Assembly (NCBI RefSeq): GCF_001904725.1
Contig: NZ_MRCE01000015.1
Location: 62,001-126,000 of the forward strand
Source: Phormidium ambiguum IAM M-71
GTDB taxonomy: Bacteria > Cyanobacteriota > Cyanobacteriia > Cyanobacteriales > Aerosakkonemataceae
Length of the DNA: 64,000 bases
Reading direction: 5' to 3'
This document shows positions 25,809 through 34,106 of this stretch, one piece after another. Each line of letters begins with the position of its first letter. Position 1 is the first letter of the stretch. Below the pieces are notes generated by a model. That model saw only the letters and a list, made by a program, of their open reading frames with translations, was not told where the DNA came from and made no database searches. Both the position numbers and the translations under genes were made by a program.

Positions 25809-26729
25809 TTAACTTAAAAAAGACTTCAAAGCCGACTTTAAATCAGGGTATTTATAAGTAAAACCCGAATCTAAAGTGCGTTTTGGTAAAACTTTTTGAC
25901 CTTCCAAAACTACCATTGCCGCATCACCCAGGAGCAATTCTAAAGCAAAAGCTGGGACAGGCAACCAAGAAGGTCGATGTACAACATCTCCTAAAGTGTG
26001 ACAAAACTCAGCCATTCTCACCGGATTAGGAGAAGTAGCATTGTAAACTCCTTGGATTTCTGGTTGTTTGAGGGCAGCGACAATTAAATTAACTAAATCA
26101 TCAACTTCTATCCAAGAAAACCACTGTTTCCCGGTGCCAATTGTACCACCAGCAAACAGTTTAAAAATAGGTAGCATTTTAGCGATCGCACCACCCATAC
26201 CCAAAACCACACCAAAGCGCAAAATAGCCAATCTCACGCCCAAATCCTTTACCTTTTGCGCCTCAGCTTCCCAAGCAAGACAAACTTCGGATAAAAAATC
26301 ATTACCCGGAGGACTACTTTCCTCAAAAGTAGCAGTTTCGCTAGTGCCATAGTAACCAATAGCCGAAGCATTTACTAACACCGAAGGTTTCTGTTCAGCA
26401 TTAGCAATCGCCTCAACTAACTTTTGCGTACCAATTTTTCTGCTATTAATAATTTCCTGTTTGCGTTCAGGTGTCCAACGACCTTCGCCAATCGAAGCCC
26501 CAGCCAAATTTACCACACCATCGCAACCAGAAATTACCTTTTGCCAATCACCAGATTGATGAGGATTGTAAGCAATAATTTCTACATTGGGAAAAGCACT
26601 TTTCGGAAAAACTCGATCGGCATGATTAACATTGCGAGTTAAGATAATAATTTGTTCCCCTTCAGCTTGCAACCTTTTTACTAAGTAACTGCCCACAAAT
26701 CCTGTAGCACCAGTAATTGCAACTTTCAT
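25809..26729 (-). CDS. TIGR01777-type NAD-dependent epimerase/dehydratase
   Basis: 306 residues from ATG 26729, which has GAGG five bases upstream; GTG 26735 is the alternative. It is an atypical short-chain dehydrogenase: GATGFVGSYLVKRL nucleotide-binding motif, VVNLAGASIGEGRWTPERK, SAIGYYGTSE with the Tyr of the active site, RFGVVLGMGGAIAKMLP and WLPVPAFALELLLGD. The family (YfcH-like) is found across bacteria and plastids, where a homologue is linked to cell or plastid division; its substrate is unknown. It stands alone on the minus strand. Confidence 0.92.
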   Translation of the reverse strand: MKVAITGATGFVGSYLVKRLQAEGEQIIILTRNVNHADRVFPKSAFPNVEIIAYNPHQSGDWQKVISGCDGVVNLAGASIGEGRWTPERKQEIINSRKIGTQKLVEAIANAEQKPSVLVNASAIGYYGTSETATFEESSPPGNDFLSEVCLAWEAEAQKVKDLGVRLAILRFGVVLGMGGAIAKMLPIFKLFAGGTIGTGKQWFSWIEVDDLVNLIVAALKQPEIQGVYNATSPNPVRMAEFCHTLGDVVHRPSWLPVPAFALELLLGDAAMVVLEGQKVLPKRTLDSGFTYKYPDLKSALKSFLS

Positions 26730-26820
26730 GATCACCTCGGAGTAAGATCGTTTCTCTTTAAGTTTGCTACAGATGATTAACTTTTAGACGCAAAGAAATT
26801 GATTAATTCAAAACTTTTTA

Positions 26821-26882
26821 AGGGCGAGTTTTGGCAATAATTTGTTAATTACCAGACAAGGATAAGGGCTAAACTCGCCCCT
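26821..26882. repeat. GGGCGAGTTT inverted repeat
   Basis: AGGGCGAGTTTT (26821-26832) faces AAACTCGCCCCT (26871-26882). It sits directly after the psb28 stop on the minus strand and probably serves as its terminator or is a dispersed palindrome of the type frequent in cyanobacterial genomes. Confidence 0.6.
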
Positions 26883-26887
26883 ACAAC

Positions 26888-27268
26888 TCAAACATTTTTC
26901 TCTGGTTCTCCGTAAGCCATGCCATTAGCCTCAGCATAGCGATTCATAAACCGCATAAATCTTTCCCAATGGTCTTCGCGATCGATCTCAAACCTGCATT
27001 CTACTCGCTGTAAATCATCACCTTCCGGCCCACCAAAAATAAACTTTACCCCACTCGGTTCAACCGTAATTTCCCCTTCCGAATCGAGCAAACGCAAAGC
27101 ATTAGAAAACCTATTTTTAAAGCTATTGAAATTTTCCACAGCCTTCAACTGCTTGAAAACCATCAAAACAGATTTAGCACCTGTAGAACGATTGCGGCGT
27201 AAACTCACATCAGCCAACTCTTCAGAAATACCTTCAAAAAACTGGATGGTAGGAATTTGTACAGTCAT
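26888..27268 (-). CDS. psb28: Photosystem II assembly protein Psb28
   Basis: 126 residues, slightly longer than the usual 110-115. Psb28 binds the cytoplasmic side of early photosystem II (RC47) complexes during assembly and repair and is absent from mature dimers. Recognisable parts are IQFFEGISEELADVSLRRNR, the LLDSEGEITVEPSGVKFIFGG strand region and FEIDREDHWERFMRFMNRYAEANGM, all diagnostic. No membrane helix, as expected for this extrinsic factor. It is a single gene. Confidence 0.97.
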   Translation of the reverse strand: MTVQIPTIQFFEGISEELADVSLRRNRSTGAKSVLMVFKQLKAVENFNSFKNRFSNALRLLDSEGEITVEPSGVKFIFGGPEGDDLQRVECRFEIDREDHWERFMRFMNRYAEANGMAYGEPEKNV

Positions 27269-27369
27269 ATTATAAAAATAAAGAAACTTAACGAATATTA
27301 TACCTTGGCAAAGAAAGGCAGAGAGACAGGCGAGCTCTCGGAGTAGGGGGGCAGAGGAGATAATAAATA

Positions 27370-27422
27370 ATTGCTCCTTTACCCTTTACCCTTTCACCTT
27401 CCTTCTGCCTTCTGCCTTTCCC
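27370..27422. repeat. Short pyrimidine-rich STRR
   Basis: CCTTTACCCTTTACCCTTTCACC followed by TTCTGCC heptamers, between psb28 and dxs. It belongs to the same TTCTGCC/GGCAGAA family as the arrays at 25690 and 59016. Confidence 0.6.
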
Positions 27423-27487
27423 TGTGCCCAAATACTTCTAAACTGAAGAATGTAAATAAAATCTAATAGTCGAGAGAGTAGGCCAGT

Positions 27488-29398
27488 ATGCACTTGAGTG
27501 AAATCACTCATCCAAATCAGTTGCACGGTCTGTCAATACACCAGCTGAAGCAAATTGCCCGACAAATTCGGGAAAAGCATCTGCAAACTGTGGCGACCAG
27601 CGGAGGACACTTGGGGCCAGGTTTGGGTGTAGTAGAACTGACTCTGGGACTTTATCAAACCCTAGACTTAGATCGAGATAAAGTCATTTGGGATGTGGGA
27701 CACCAAGCTTACCCGCACAAGCTGATTACTGGAAGATACAACAACTTCCACACCTTGCGGCAAAAAGACGGTGTTGCTGGATACCTGAAACGCTGCGAAA
27801 GCAAGTTCGACCACTTTGGCGCAGGTCATGCTTCCACCAGTATCTCAGCTGCCTTGGGAATGGCCTTGGCAAGAGATATGAAAGGCGACAATTTTAAAAC
27901 GGTGGCAGTGATTGGTGATGGTGCATTAACCGGAGGCATGGCATTAGAAGCGATTAACCACGCTGGACATTTGCCAAAAACCAATCTGTTAATCGTACTC
28001 AATGATAACGAGATGTCCATTTCTCCCAACGTGGGGGCAATTTCTCGTTATTTGAACAAAATGCGCCTTAGCGACCCAGTACAGTTCCTGACCGATAACT
28101 TAGAAGAACAATTTAAACATTTACCATTTTTTGGCGAATCTCTCACCCCAGAGTTAGAGAGACTCAAAGAAGGGATGAAACGTTTAGCTGTATCCAAAGT
28201 CGGTGCTGTTTGCGAGGAATTGGGCTTAACCTATATGGGGCCAGTAGATGGTCACGACCTGGAAGAGTTGATTTCTACATTCAAGCAAGCACACAAACAT
28301 TCTGGGCCTGTGCTGGTTCATGTGGCAACTGTGAAGGGTAAAGGCTATGAGATGGCCGAAAAAGACCAAGTTGGCTATCATGCTCAAAATCCCTTTAACT
28401 TAGCAACTGGTAAACCCATTCCTTCCAGCAAACCCAAACCGCCTGCTTACTCGAAAGTTTTTGCTCATACTCTGGTCAAGTTAGCAGAAAATAACCCGAA
28501 CATTATCGGGATTACCGCAGCAATGGCAACGGGGACTGGGTTAGACAAATTACACGCTAAGCTACCCAATCAGTATATTGATGTGGGTATTGCGGAACAA
28601 CACGCTGTAACTATGGCGGCTGGTTTAGCTTGTGAGGGAATACGCCCGGTTGTGGCGATTTATTCTACTTTCTTGCAACGGGGCTACGATCAAATAGTTC
28701 ATGATGTCTGCATTCAAAAGTTGCCCGTGTTCTTCTGTATGGATAGGGCGGGTATTGTGGGTGCGGATGGCCCGACTCATCAAGGGATGTATGATATCGC
28801 TTATCTGCGTTGTTTGCCGAATATGGTGCTGATGGCTCCGAAAGATGAGGCAGAATTACAGCAGATGGTGGTGACGGGTATTGATTATACTGATGGGCCG
28901 ATCGCTATGCGTTATCCTCGTGGTAACGGCTACGGCGTACCTTTGATGGAAGAAGGTTGGGAACCTCTGCCCATCGGTAAGGGTGAAGTGTTGCGCCAAG
29001 GTGATGATGTGTTGCTGTTGGGCTATGGTTCAATGGTTTACCCCGCCATGCAAGCAGCCGAAATCCTCAGCGAACACGGCATTGAAGCAACTGTGGTGAA
29101 TGCCCGGTTTGTCAAACCTTTGGACACGGAATTAATTTTGCCCTTGGCTAAACAAATTGGTCGAGTGGTGACTTTGGAAGAAGGTTGCATTATGGGCGGT
29201 TTTGGTTCAGCTGTGGCGGAAGCAATGCTAGATCATAATGTTTTGGTGCCTGTAATTCGGGTTGGTGTACCTGACATTTTGGTAGATCATGCTACGCCAG
29301 AACAATCTATGGCAGAGTTGGGTTTAACTCCTCCGCAAATTGCGGAAAGAGTGCGTTTGGCTTTTTTCAGTCAAAAAGCTTCGGCTGTTGTTAGTTAG
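27488..29398 (+). CDS. dxs: 1-deoxy-D-xylulose-5-phosphate synthase
   Basis: 636 residues, full length. It condenses pyruvate and glyceraldehyde-3-phosphate with thiamine diphosphate, the first step of the MEP isoprenoid pathway that feeds carotenoids (crtQ nearby), chlorophyll phytol and quinones. The thiamine/Mg motif is GDGALTGG...LNDNEMSIS, the N-terminal His is in [17 protein letters not shown], and VDVGHQ appears as [11 protein letters not shown]. The transketolase-type pyrimidine domain follows ([36 protein letters not shown]), and the C-terminal domain is [12 protein letters not shown] to the end. A rho-independent terminator follows at 29420. Confidence 0.97.
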   Translation: MHLSEITHPNQLHGLSIHQLKQIARQIREKHLQTVATSGGHLGPGLGVVELTLGLYQTLDLDRDKVIWDVGHQAYPHKLITGRYNNFHTLRQKDGVAGYLKRCESKFDHFGAGHASTSISAALGMALARDMKGDNFKTVAVIGDGALTGGMALEAINHAGHLPKTNLLIVLNDNEMSISPNVGAISRYLNKMRLSDPVQFLTDNLEEQFKHLPFFGESLTPELERLKEGMKRLAVSKVGAVCEELGLTYMGPVDGHDLEELISTFKQAHKHSGPVLVHVATVKGKGYEMAEKDQVGYHAQNPFNLATGKPIPSSKPKPPAYSKVFAHTLVKLAENNPNIIGITAAMATGTGLDKLHAKLPNQYIDVGIAEQHAVTMAAGLACEGIRPVVAIYSTFLQRGYDQIVHDVCIQKLPVFFCMDRAGIVGADGPTHQGMYDIAYLRCLPNMVLMAPKDEAELQQMVVTGIDYTDGPIAMRYPRGNGYGVPLMEEGWEPLPIGKGEVLRQGDDVLLLGYGSMVYPAMQAAEILSEHGIEATVVNARFVKPLDTELILPLAKQIGRVVTLEEGCIMGGFGSAVAEAMLDHNVLVPVIRVGVPDILVDHATPEQSMAELGLTPPQIAERVRLAFFSQKASAVVS

Positions 29399-29419
29399 TT
29401 AAAAAACTTTTTTGACACT

Positions 29420-29447
29420 CCCCGCGATAAACTTAGCGGGGATTTTT
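29420..29447 (+). terminator. Rho-independent terminator of dxs
   Basis: CCCCGC (29420-29425) pairs with GCGGGG (29436-29441) around a 10-base loop, followed by ATTTTT. It lies 21 bases after the dxs stop. Confidence 0.8.
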
Positions 29448-29472
29448 GCATTTTATAGACATATTTCTGGCT

Positions 29473-30303
29473 ATGCGAAGAGATTCTATTTTTTACCAAT
29501 TGTTTCAACAAACACCAGAAATTTTGTTTGAGTTATTGGACAATCCTCCAGCTAATGCTCAAAGTTATCGATTTGATTCTGTTGCTGTTAAAGAACCCAA
29601 GTTTGAAATTGATGGGGTATTTCTCCCACCAGAATCGGAAATACCTGGAGTTGTTTATTTTTGTGAGGTACAGTTTCAAAAGGATGAACTACTTTATGAG
29701 CGTTTGTTTGGGGAATCGTTTCTTTATTTTTACCGCAATCGTTCTCGCTTTAGTGATTGGCAAGCTGTGGTGATTTATCCATCTCGATCGATCGAGCAAA
29801 GTCAAATTCGTCCATATCAAGATTTATTGAATGGGACTCGCGTTCATCGAGTATATCTCAATGAATTAGGCGAAATGGCTCAATTACCGTTGGGAGTTGC
29901 CTTAATGGTATTAACCACGCTTCAAGAAAATCAAGCAGCGGTAGAAGCACGAAATTTATTGGCGCGTTCGCAACAGGAATTACCCACACAAATGAGTCGT
30001 GCCATCATGGAGATGATAACGACAATTATGGTGTATAAGTTCACAAATTTAAGTCGGCAAGAGGTTGAAGCAATGTTGGGAATTAGCTTACAGCAAACAC
30101 GAGTTTATCAGGAAGCCAGAGAAGATGAGGCGAAATCTCTCATTCTGCGTCTGCTAACTCGACGAGTGGGAGAAGTACCTGATTCACTAAGATCGCAAAT
30201 CGAGACTTTATCTCTTACTCAACTGGAATCATTAGGGGAGGCGTTGCTGGATTTCTCTAATCTGTCAGATTTAGAGGTATGGTTGGCTCAACAAGGACAG
30301 TAG
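29473..30303 (+). CDS. DUF2887/DUF4351-type putative nuclease (Rpn-like)
   Basis: 276 residues from ATG 29473 (MRRDSIFYQLFQQTPEILFELL, the standard family start); a TTG at 29446 would extend into the dxs terminator and is rejected. It has the PD-(D/E)XK-like core FEIDGVFLPP and VVYFCEVQFQ seen in the Rpn/DUF2887 family, then LYERLFGESFLYFYR, and a C-terminal DUF4351-type helix region (LILRLLTRRVGEVPDSLRSQI). Cyanobacteria carry many copies; related Rpn proteins in E. coli promote recombination or have phage-related activity. It follows dxs but behind a terminator, so it is independent. Confidence 0.85.
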   Translation: MRRDSIFYQLFQQTPEILFELLDNPPANAQSYRFDSVAVKEPKFEIDGVFLPPESEIPGVVYFCEVQFQKDELLYERLFGESFLYFYRNRSRFSDWQAVVIYPSRSIEQSQIRPYQDLLNGTRVHRVYLNELGEMAQLPLGVALMVLTTLQENQAAVEARNLLARSQQELPTQMSRAIMEMITTIMVYKFTNLSRQEVEAMLGISLQQTRVYQEAREDEAKSLILRLLTRRVGEVPDSLRSQIETLSLTQLESLGEALLDFSNLSDLEVWLAQQGQ

Positions 30304-30326
30304 GTTTAGGGTTCGTTGCGTTGTAA

Positions 30327-30397
30327 TAGACCTCTCTAAAAAATAATCTCAAAGGCAGGCAGGATACCTACCCTACAAGAGTTATTGGAGAGGTCTA
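30327..30397. repeat. TAGACCTCTC inverted repeat
   Basis: TAGACCTCTC (30327-30336) faces GAGAGGTCTA (30388-30397) with a loop containing GGCAGGCAGG. It lies in the 272-base gap between convergent genes. The rest of that gap holds two GATCGC sites and no gene. Confidence 0.6.
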
Positions 30398-30575
30398 ATT
30401 AAGATTTACTTAGCAATCTGGCATTATTCCTAGTTTTTGATTCCTAAGATAGTGAACTTTTCTATTTTATTGATGAGCGATCGCACCTCCCGGTAATTTA
30501 AGAGTAAGTTCGATCGCATCAGCAAAAATTTACCTTCATAATTTGTCAGCTATCTGAGATTGACATCCTCAGTTG

Positions 30576-31709
30576 CTAACTAAATCTAACTGCTGTTTGA
30601 TAATCATTTTTTACTTGATTTTCATAAGCTTGGCGTTGGGCTGCTTCTTTTTCACCATAAAAAAATGACAGCAATACAAAACGACAACCGGATATTATAT
30701 CTGTGGCTTCGTGAAGCAGCGAACAGGAGAAAATCACGGCGCTACCAGTGCTAGGTTTATAAAGATGTGGGCCATGTTCGGGAAATCTGACATATCCGCC
30801 TTCGTACTCTTCGGAGTTGAGATTGAGTGACATGGCGAAGCGACGGTGTGCAGTTCCTCCAGTGGTGTTATCCCGATGGGGGCGAAAAAAACCACCTCTG
30901 CTAGCGTCGTAACAACCAATGCGGTAATCTTCGCGGCGTGTGGCTTCAAATTGAAATGCTTTTTGGATTTGGGGAAATACTCTTCTTTGCATGATGAGAT
31001 CGAGCCGCATTAACAACTGTTCGTCCTGAACAAAGTGATCTCGCCTAATTTTATGTGAGTAGTCGATAACGCCGATCGTCTTTTCTCCTTCTCGACGCAT
31101 CGCTCCTGATTCTCCATTTCCTTGAGTTGCCCAAACATGAATTAGTTCCTGACAAAATTCAGGTTCTAAAACGTTAGGAATTAACAATACTGGCGCTTGC
31201 ATTGTAATATGTTGCGGTGTTTCTTTTGGTAATAAAGATTTGGCATCGTTTAAGATTTTGTCGATCGCTATTTCCAGCTTATTCAAAGAATAAATTCTGA
31301 CGATGCGAAGGTTAATGTCTAATAATATTGCTGTGCGACTATAAGTTAAAACTCGACTGTCGTTAACCAGGTTTTCCACTAACACTCCATATTGTTTACT
31401 TACAAATCCGTTTAAGTCGGAAAGCAAAGAAAATGAAATGTTATTTTCCTTAGCAAACTGTTGTCGAGATTGCGGAAGATCTAAACTAATCCCACATATT
31501 TGTATATCTAGTTCGTTCCAAATAGGCATTAAATCTCGAAACTTACAAGCGATTTGTCTGCATTCGGCAATTTCATCTTTAGCATAAAAAACGAGAATTG
31601 TTGGTTTGCCTGCGTTATTTCCTAAAATGACGGAGTTTTCTTGTTGATCTGGCAATTTAAACAAAGGTGCTGCTTCACCGAAACTCAAAGTTTGCGTTAC
31701 TTCTAACAC
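30576..31709 (-). CDS. Redoxin domain fused to a 2OG-Fe(II) oxygenase
   Basis: 377 residues. The N-terminal half (about 1-165) is a BCP-like peroxiredoxin fold: LVFYAKDEIAECRQIACKFRDL carries a Cys at the peroxidatic position and another five residues on, followed by ICGISLDLPQSRQQFAKENN and LLSDLNGFVSKQYGV. The C-terminal half (about 185-377) is a prolyl-4-hydroxylase-like 2-oxoglutarate/Fe(II) oxygenase with the iron ligands His and Asp in FRPHRDN, the distal His in SLLHEA and the 2OG-binding Arg in SGCRFVLLSFFY. Both halves look intact. Fusions of this kind are known in cyanobacteria and proteobacteria; the substrate is unknown. No signal peptide. Single gene. Confidence 0.88.
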   Translation of the reverse strand: MLEVTQTLSFGEAAPLFKLPDQQENSVILGNNAGKPTILVFYAKDEIAECRQIACKFRDLMPIWNELDIQICGISLDLPQSRQQFAKENNISFSLLSDLNGFVSKQYGVLVENLVNDSRVLTYSRTAILLDINLRIVRIYSLNKLEIAIDKILNDAKSLLPKETPQHITMQAPVLLIPNVLEPEFCQELIHVWATQGNGESGAMRREGEKTIGVIDYSHKIRRDHFVQDEQLLMRLDLIMQRRVFPQIQKAFQFEATRREDYRIGCYDASRGGFFRPHRDNTTGGTAHRRFAMSLNLNSEEYEGGYVRFPEHGPHLYKPSTGSAVIFSCSLLHEATDIISGCRFVLLSFFYGEKEAAQRQAYENQVKNDYQTAVRFS

Positions 31710-31888
31710 TTTTACAACCTCTCTGGCTAAATTCGCTCAATATATTCAATATTACTATTGCCCAGAGCATTTGGCAGCCCGGAAAATTTCTCAAGGAGGT
31801 TTTACTGAAAGCGACAAAAATATAAAATTTCGTGGTTTTTGTAAGATAAATATATTAACAATTTTTCAAATTGAGATTATAAAATAAA

Positions 31889-31924
31889 AGGGCGATCGCT
31901 AAATATTTTTCTAGCGATCGCCCT
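31889..31924. repeat. HIP1-based inverted repeat
   Basis: AGGGCGATCGCTA (31889-31901) faces TAGCGATCGCCCT (31912-31924) perfectly across 10 bases. It is within the 380-base gene-free gap 31710-32089, which otherwise is AT-rich and shows no gene. Confidence 0.7.
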
Positions 31925-32024
31925 GAAAGCAAAATACTAGTAAGCTGATATCTACTATATGGCGGCGAAAATAGGAAAAAAGCAAGTTACTAAAGAAAGT
32001 ATAAATATAATTTATTAGTATATG

Positions 32025-32066
32025 AGGAGTTTAGAGTTAACAGATATTTGCCAACTCTAAACTCCT
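32025..32066 (-). terminator. Probable terminator stem of the chemosensory operon
   Basis: AGGAGTTTAGAGTT (32025-32038) and AACTCTAAACTCCT (32053-32066) form a perfect 14-bp stem with a 14-base loop, 23 bases past the cheB stop on the minus strand. There is no clean T-run after it, so it may act as an RNA end-stabilising stem. Confidence 0.55.
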
Positions 32067-32089
32067 TGATTTTGGGGAAAAAGCTGTGA

Positions 32090-33130
32090 TCATAAAACCC
32101 CCATGATTGATGCAGCTATTTGCGTCAGAGGGATAGATTTATCGCTTAAACCTGCTTCTTCAATTGATCTAGGCATTCCATAAACCACACAGCTTTCTTC
32201 AGATTCTGTAAAGATTAAACCGCCATGAGATTTAATCCAAGCTGCACCTTGTTTACCATCGGAACCCATACCAGTCATGACTACGCCTAAAACGCGATCG
32301 CCAAAAACTTCTGCTGCTGATTGAAACAACACATCCACACTAGGACGATGCAAAGTATCAAATGGACGAGCATCTAAATGAGTAATTACAGTTCCATCAG
32401 GTTGCCTGATAAAAGTTAAATGTCTTCCGGCTGGTGCGATTAAAACTGTTCCGGCAGTTACCGGAGTTTTTTCTTGTGCTTCCACAACTTTCAATTGCGA
32501 AATTTCATTCAATCTCCGAGCATACATTTCTGTATAACCCACAGGCATGTGTAAAACCACTGCTACAGGAATTGGAAACTTTTCTGGTAATTGGGGAATT
32601 AAAAAAGAAAGGGCTTGTGGACCACCTGTAGAAATTCCCATCACCACAATATCTATTGCTCCTGATGGAATTTTCGCAGCCATAGTTGCTGTTGTTTGGT
32701 GTTTAATATTTGTCGTTAAATTGCTTAGTTTGACACGGGCTGCTGCTTTAACTTTTTGAATTAATTCATCGCTAATTTCAAATACTTTTTCTGTTGCTAA
32801 TGCGGTAGGTTTTTGGACAAAATCCACTGCTCCAGCGTCTAAAGCTTCTAATGCTGTTTCGCCACTTTCGCTGGCAATGCTAACAATAATTACTGGAATC
32901 GGATGGCGCTGCATTTGCTCGCGTAAAAATTCCACGCCATTCATGTTAGGCATAATTAGATCTAGTGTGATTACATCTGGTTTGAGTTCCTGAACCAAAT
33001 CTAATGCTTCTGTGCCATCACGAGCAGTACCAACTACTTCGATAAATGGACTGCGGGATAACATTTGTTTAATTACTTTCCGCACGTATGCCGAGTCATC
33101 TACAATTAATACCCGAATTACTTGTTCCAT
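32090..33130 (-). CDS. cheB: Chemosensory protein-glutamate methylesterase CheB
   Basis: 346 residues. A receiver domain at residues 1-120 has the acidic pair in LIVDDSAYVR, phosphoacceptor Asp57 in ITLDLIMP and Lys in VQKPTAL. A linker precedes the methylesterase domain (about 155-346) with the catalytic triad: Ser in GISTGGPQAL, His in VVLHMPVGYT and Asp in VMTGMGSDGKQG. It removes methyl groups from receptor glutamates when phosphorylated by CheA, giving adaptation. It is the last gene of the seven-gene operon, 74 bases after cheR. Confidence 0.96.
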   Translation of the reverse strand: MEQVIRVLIVDDSAYVRKVIKQMLSRSPFIEVVGTARDGTEALDLVQELKPDVITLDLIMPNMNGVEFLREQMQRHPIPVIIVSIASESGETALEALDAGAVDFVQKPTALATEKVFEISDELIQKVKAAARVKLSNLTTNIKHQTTATMAAKIPSGAIDIVVMGISTGGPQALSFLIPQLPEKFPIPVAVVLHMPVGYTEMYARRLNEISQLKVVEAQEKTPVTAGTVLIAPAGRHLTFIRQPDGTVITHLDARPFDTLHRPSVDVLFQSAAEVFGDRVLGVVMTGMGSDGKQGAAWIKSHGGLIFTESEESCVVYGMPRSIEEAGLSDKSIPLTQIAASIMGVL

Positions 33131-33204
33131 TATTTTTCTCCAGTTTTTAATATTATTTTATCTTAGTTGTTATCCGAAAATTTTTCCTTAATTATTTCTA
33201 TTAT

Positions 33205-34047
33205 TTAAGATTTTACATAAATAAAAGCACCACCGATCTCTTGTAATTCAAAACTCTTATTTATTCTTAATAAAGATTCCGAAGCCGCAATACATAAATA
33301 AGCTGGTTTAGGCATACTTTTATAAAATATGTCTACGGTTTTGCCAATAGCTTCCGAACTAAAGTAAATAAAAACATTTCGACAAAATATAATATTGGCG
33401 ACAGCTAAGTGTTCGATTTCGCTTTCTTCCATTAAGTTAGCGATCGACCATTCAATTTGATGATGAATTTCTGGGATAATTTTCCATTGGTTCTGACCTA
33501 TTTCTAAAAAATATTTGTTTTGTATATGTAGTGGTAAATTACGGAAAGAACGGTCTCGATACACGCCGGATTTAGCTTTAGCGATCGCATTTGCACTAGC
33601 GTCACTCGCACAAATTCTTATTGGTAATTTGTCCAATAAACCCGCTTCATTCAAGGCGATGGCGATCGAAATTGGTTCTTCTCCAGTGGCACAAGCAGCA
33701 CTCCAAATCCGCAAAGTTCGGGTAGGAAATTTAGCAAAAAACTCAGGAACTAGCACATTTACCACTGCTTTGATTTGGTCTGTTTCCCGCCAAAAAAAAG
33801 TTTCTTGTACCGTAATAGCATCCATTAAATTTTTCCATTCTTGGGAAGCATTCTCATCATATTTTAGTAAGTAATAGTAATCCAAAAATGAATTAAACCC
33901 ACAAGCAACTACACGGGAAAATAATTTGTCTGCCAACAAATCTCGACTAGAATCAGAAAAGCTCATCCCTGTGCGTTCCAGAATTAAATCGCGTAGTAGA
34001 AGAAAAGAACTATCAGGTAAACCAAGGGCTTCTGAACCGAATTTCAT
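33205..34047 (-). CDS. cheR: Chemotaxis protein methyltransferase CheR
   Basis: 280 residues. The N-terminal helical domain (about 1-85: LLLRDLILERTGMSFSDSSRDLLADKL) precedes the SAM-binding domain with LRIWSAACATGEEPISIAI, ICASDASANAIAKAKSGVY and VANIIFCRNVFIYFS, all standard CheR motifs. It methylates receptor glutamates using S-adenosylmethionine. There are no TPR extensions. It lies between cheB and the PAS-HEAT gene on the minus strand, with 59 bases to the latter. Confidence 0.95.
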   Translation of the reverse strand: MKFGSEALGLPDSSFLLLRDLILERTGMSFSDSSRDLLADKLFSRVVACGFNSFLDYYYLLKYDENASQEWKNLMDAITVQETFFWRETDQIKAVVNVLVPEFFAKFPTRTLRIWSAACATGEEPISIAIALNEAGLLDKLPIRICASDASANAIAKAKSGVYRDRSFRNLPLHIQNKYFLEIGQNQWKIIPEIHHQIEWSIANLMEESEIEHLAVANIIFCRNVFIYFSSEAIGKTVDIFYKSMPKPAYLCIAASESLLRINKSFELQEIGGAFIYVKS

Positions 34048-34106
34048 GATGTATTTTTGTTGGATAAGAAATTAATTTGCAATTTTTGAGATTTGAGAAT
34101 CTAAAC

